A DNA stretch of 23,382 nucleotides, from contig JALWSJ010000378.1 in assembly GCA_026993705.1 (NCBI GenBank), positions 1 through 23,382 on the forward strand, given 5' to 3'. The stretch comes from Flavobacteriales bacterium (GTDB lineage: Bacteria > Bacteroidota > Bacteroidia > Flavobacteriales_D > Parvicellaceae). Positions 23,104 through 23,382 of this stretch are shown piece after piece. The first letter of the stretch is position 1. The number at the start of each line of letters is the position of its first letter. Under the pieces are notes generated by a model that was given only the letters and a program-made list of their open reading frames with translations, did no database searches and was not told the DNA's origin. The translations under genes were made by a program, and so were the position numbers.

Positions 23104-23382
23104 ATCCCTAACACGGAACATCTGAGCACAATAAAACGTTTTTATTTTCCTTATACTTCTTCAAAATTATTTTCCATAGCTAGGGCTATGCTCAATACAA
23201 TAAACTTTATGGAGAATTTGAAGAATTTATTTTTTTCAAGACTTAGGCGTAAAATTTTTGTTGTAACGAGTTACTACAAAATTTTACAACGACAGTATTG
23301 AGAAAAAGAAAGATTCAAAAATTCTTAAAGTTTGTTGTTTTGAGCATGAGCAAAAGAATTTTTCATCGTCTAAGAAAACTAA
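23104..23382 (-). repeat. Dispersed structured repeat, copy D (foldback unit cut by the window edge)
   Basis: It starts ATCCCTAACAC at 23104 and follows foldback unit 2 of copy B almost base for base. Over about 180 nt (23176-23355 against 16681-16860) I count about seven differences. The expected last ~40 nt, ending in CGTTAGGGAT, and any head module lie beyond the window. Strand is given by analogy with copy B, whose head lies to the right. A 66-codon ORF at 23101-23301 is the same repeat ORF as in copy B and not a credible gene. Confidence 0.85.

Overview
The window is a stretch of bacterial chromosome that looks like Bacteroidota, most likely order Flavobacteriales. The evidence is the AT-rich composition, promoters of the TTG-N19-TAnnTTTG type, a secreted protein with a type IX secretion (T9SS) C-terminal sorting domain, and families typical of the phylum (DUF4175, the PUR-alpha-like DUF3276 protein, the fabF-rnc order). 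I cannot name the genus.

Layout. 1-4253: end of rimP, then nusA and infB on the + strand (ribosome maturation, transcription elongation, translation initiation). 4351-6224: a compact + strand set of a DUF420 membrane protein, a TatD-family hydrolase and a TcdA-like tRNA t6A dehydratase. 6683-10322: acpP, then fabF-rnc-rluD (fatty-acid elongation with RNA processing and modification). 10511-12366: tyrS and a PUR-alpha-like nucleic-acid-binding protein. 12431-16313: a minus-strand pair, DUF4175 followed by an RsbW-like ATPase. 17240-18931: a minus-strand Na/phosphate symporter with a PhoU tail. 19107-19469: a conserved small protein. 19905-22817: a large T9SS-exported protein. Strong hairpin terminators lie after nusA, infB, acpP, the PUR gene (bidirectional), the small protein and the T9SS gene.

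The unexplained part lies in the intergenic gaps. A dispersed, modular, highly structured repeat family occurs at 6232-6539, 16609-17228, 19600-19883 and 23104-23382 (cut by the window edge), with remnants at 10368-10425 and 22986-23067. It has two parts. The head, about 130-140 bp, starts GGGCGTTCCC and holds two hairpins around a conserved GTCGGGCT. The foldback unit, about 154-319 bp, is bounded by ATCCCTAAC and GTTAGGGAT, and its two halves are imperfect inverted copies of each other along the whole length. Head stems differ between copies by paired compensating changes, so the fold itself appears to be conserved. Two heads start 8 and 12 nt after a stop codon, in the direction of transcription. 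I see no transposase, reverse transcriptase or other partner gene here. The family looks like a non-autonomous foldback/MITE-like element, or a structured 3'-UTR RNA, and is the best candidate in the window for something undescribed. The short ORFs inside these repeats are not believable genes.

All other genes look like ordinary, intact housekeeping genes.
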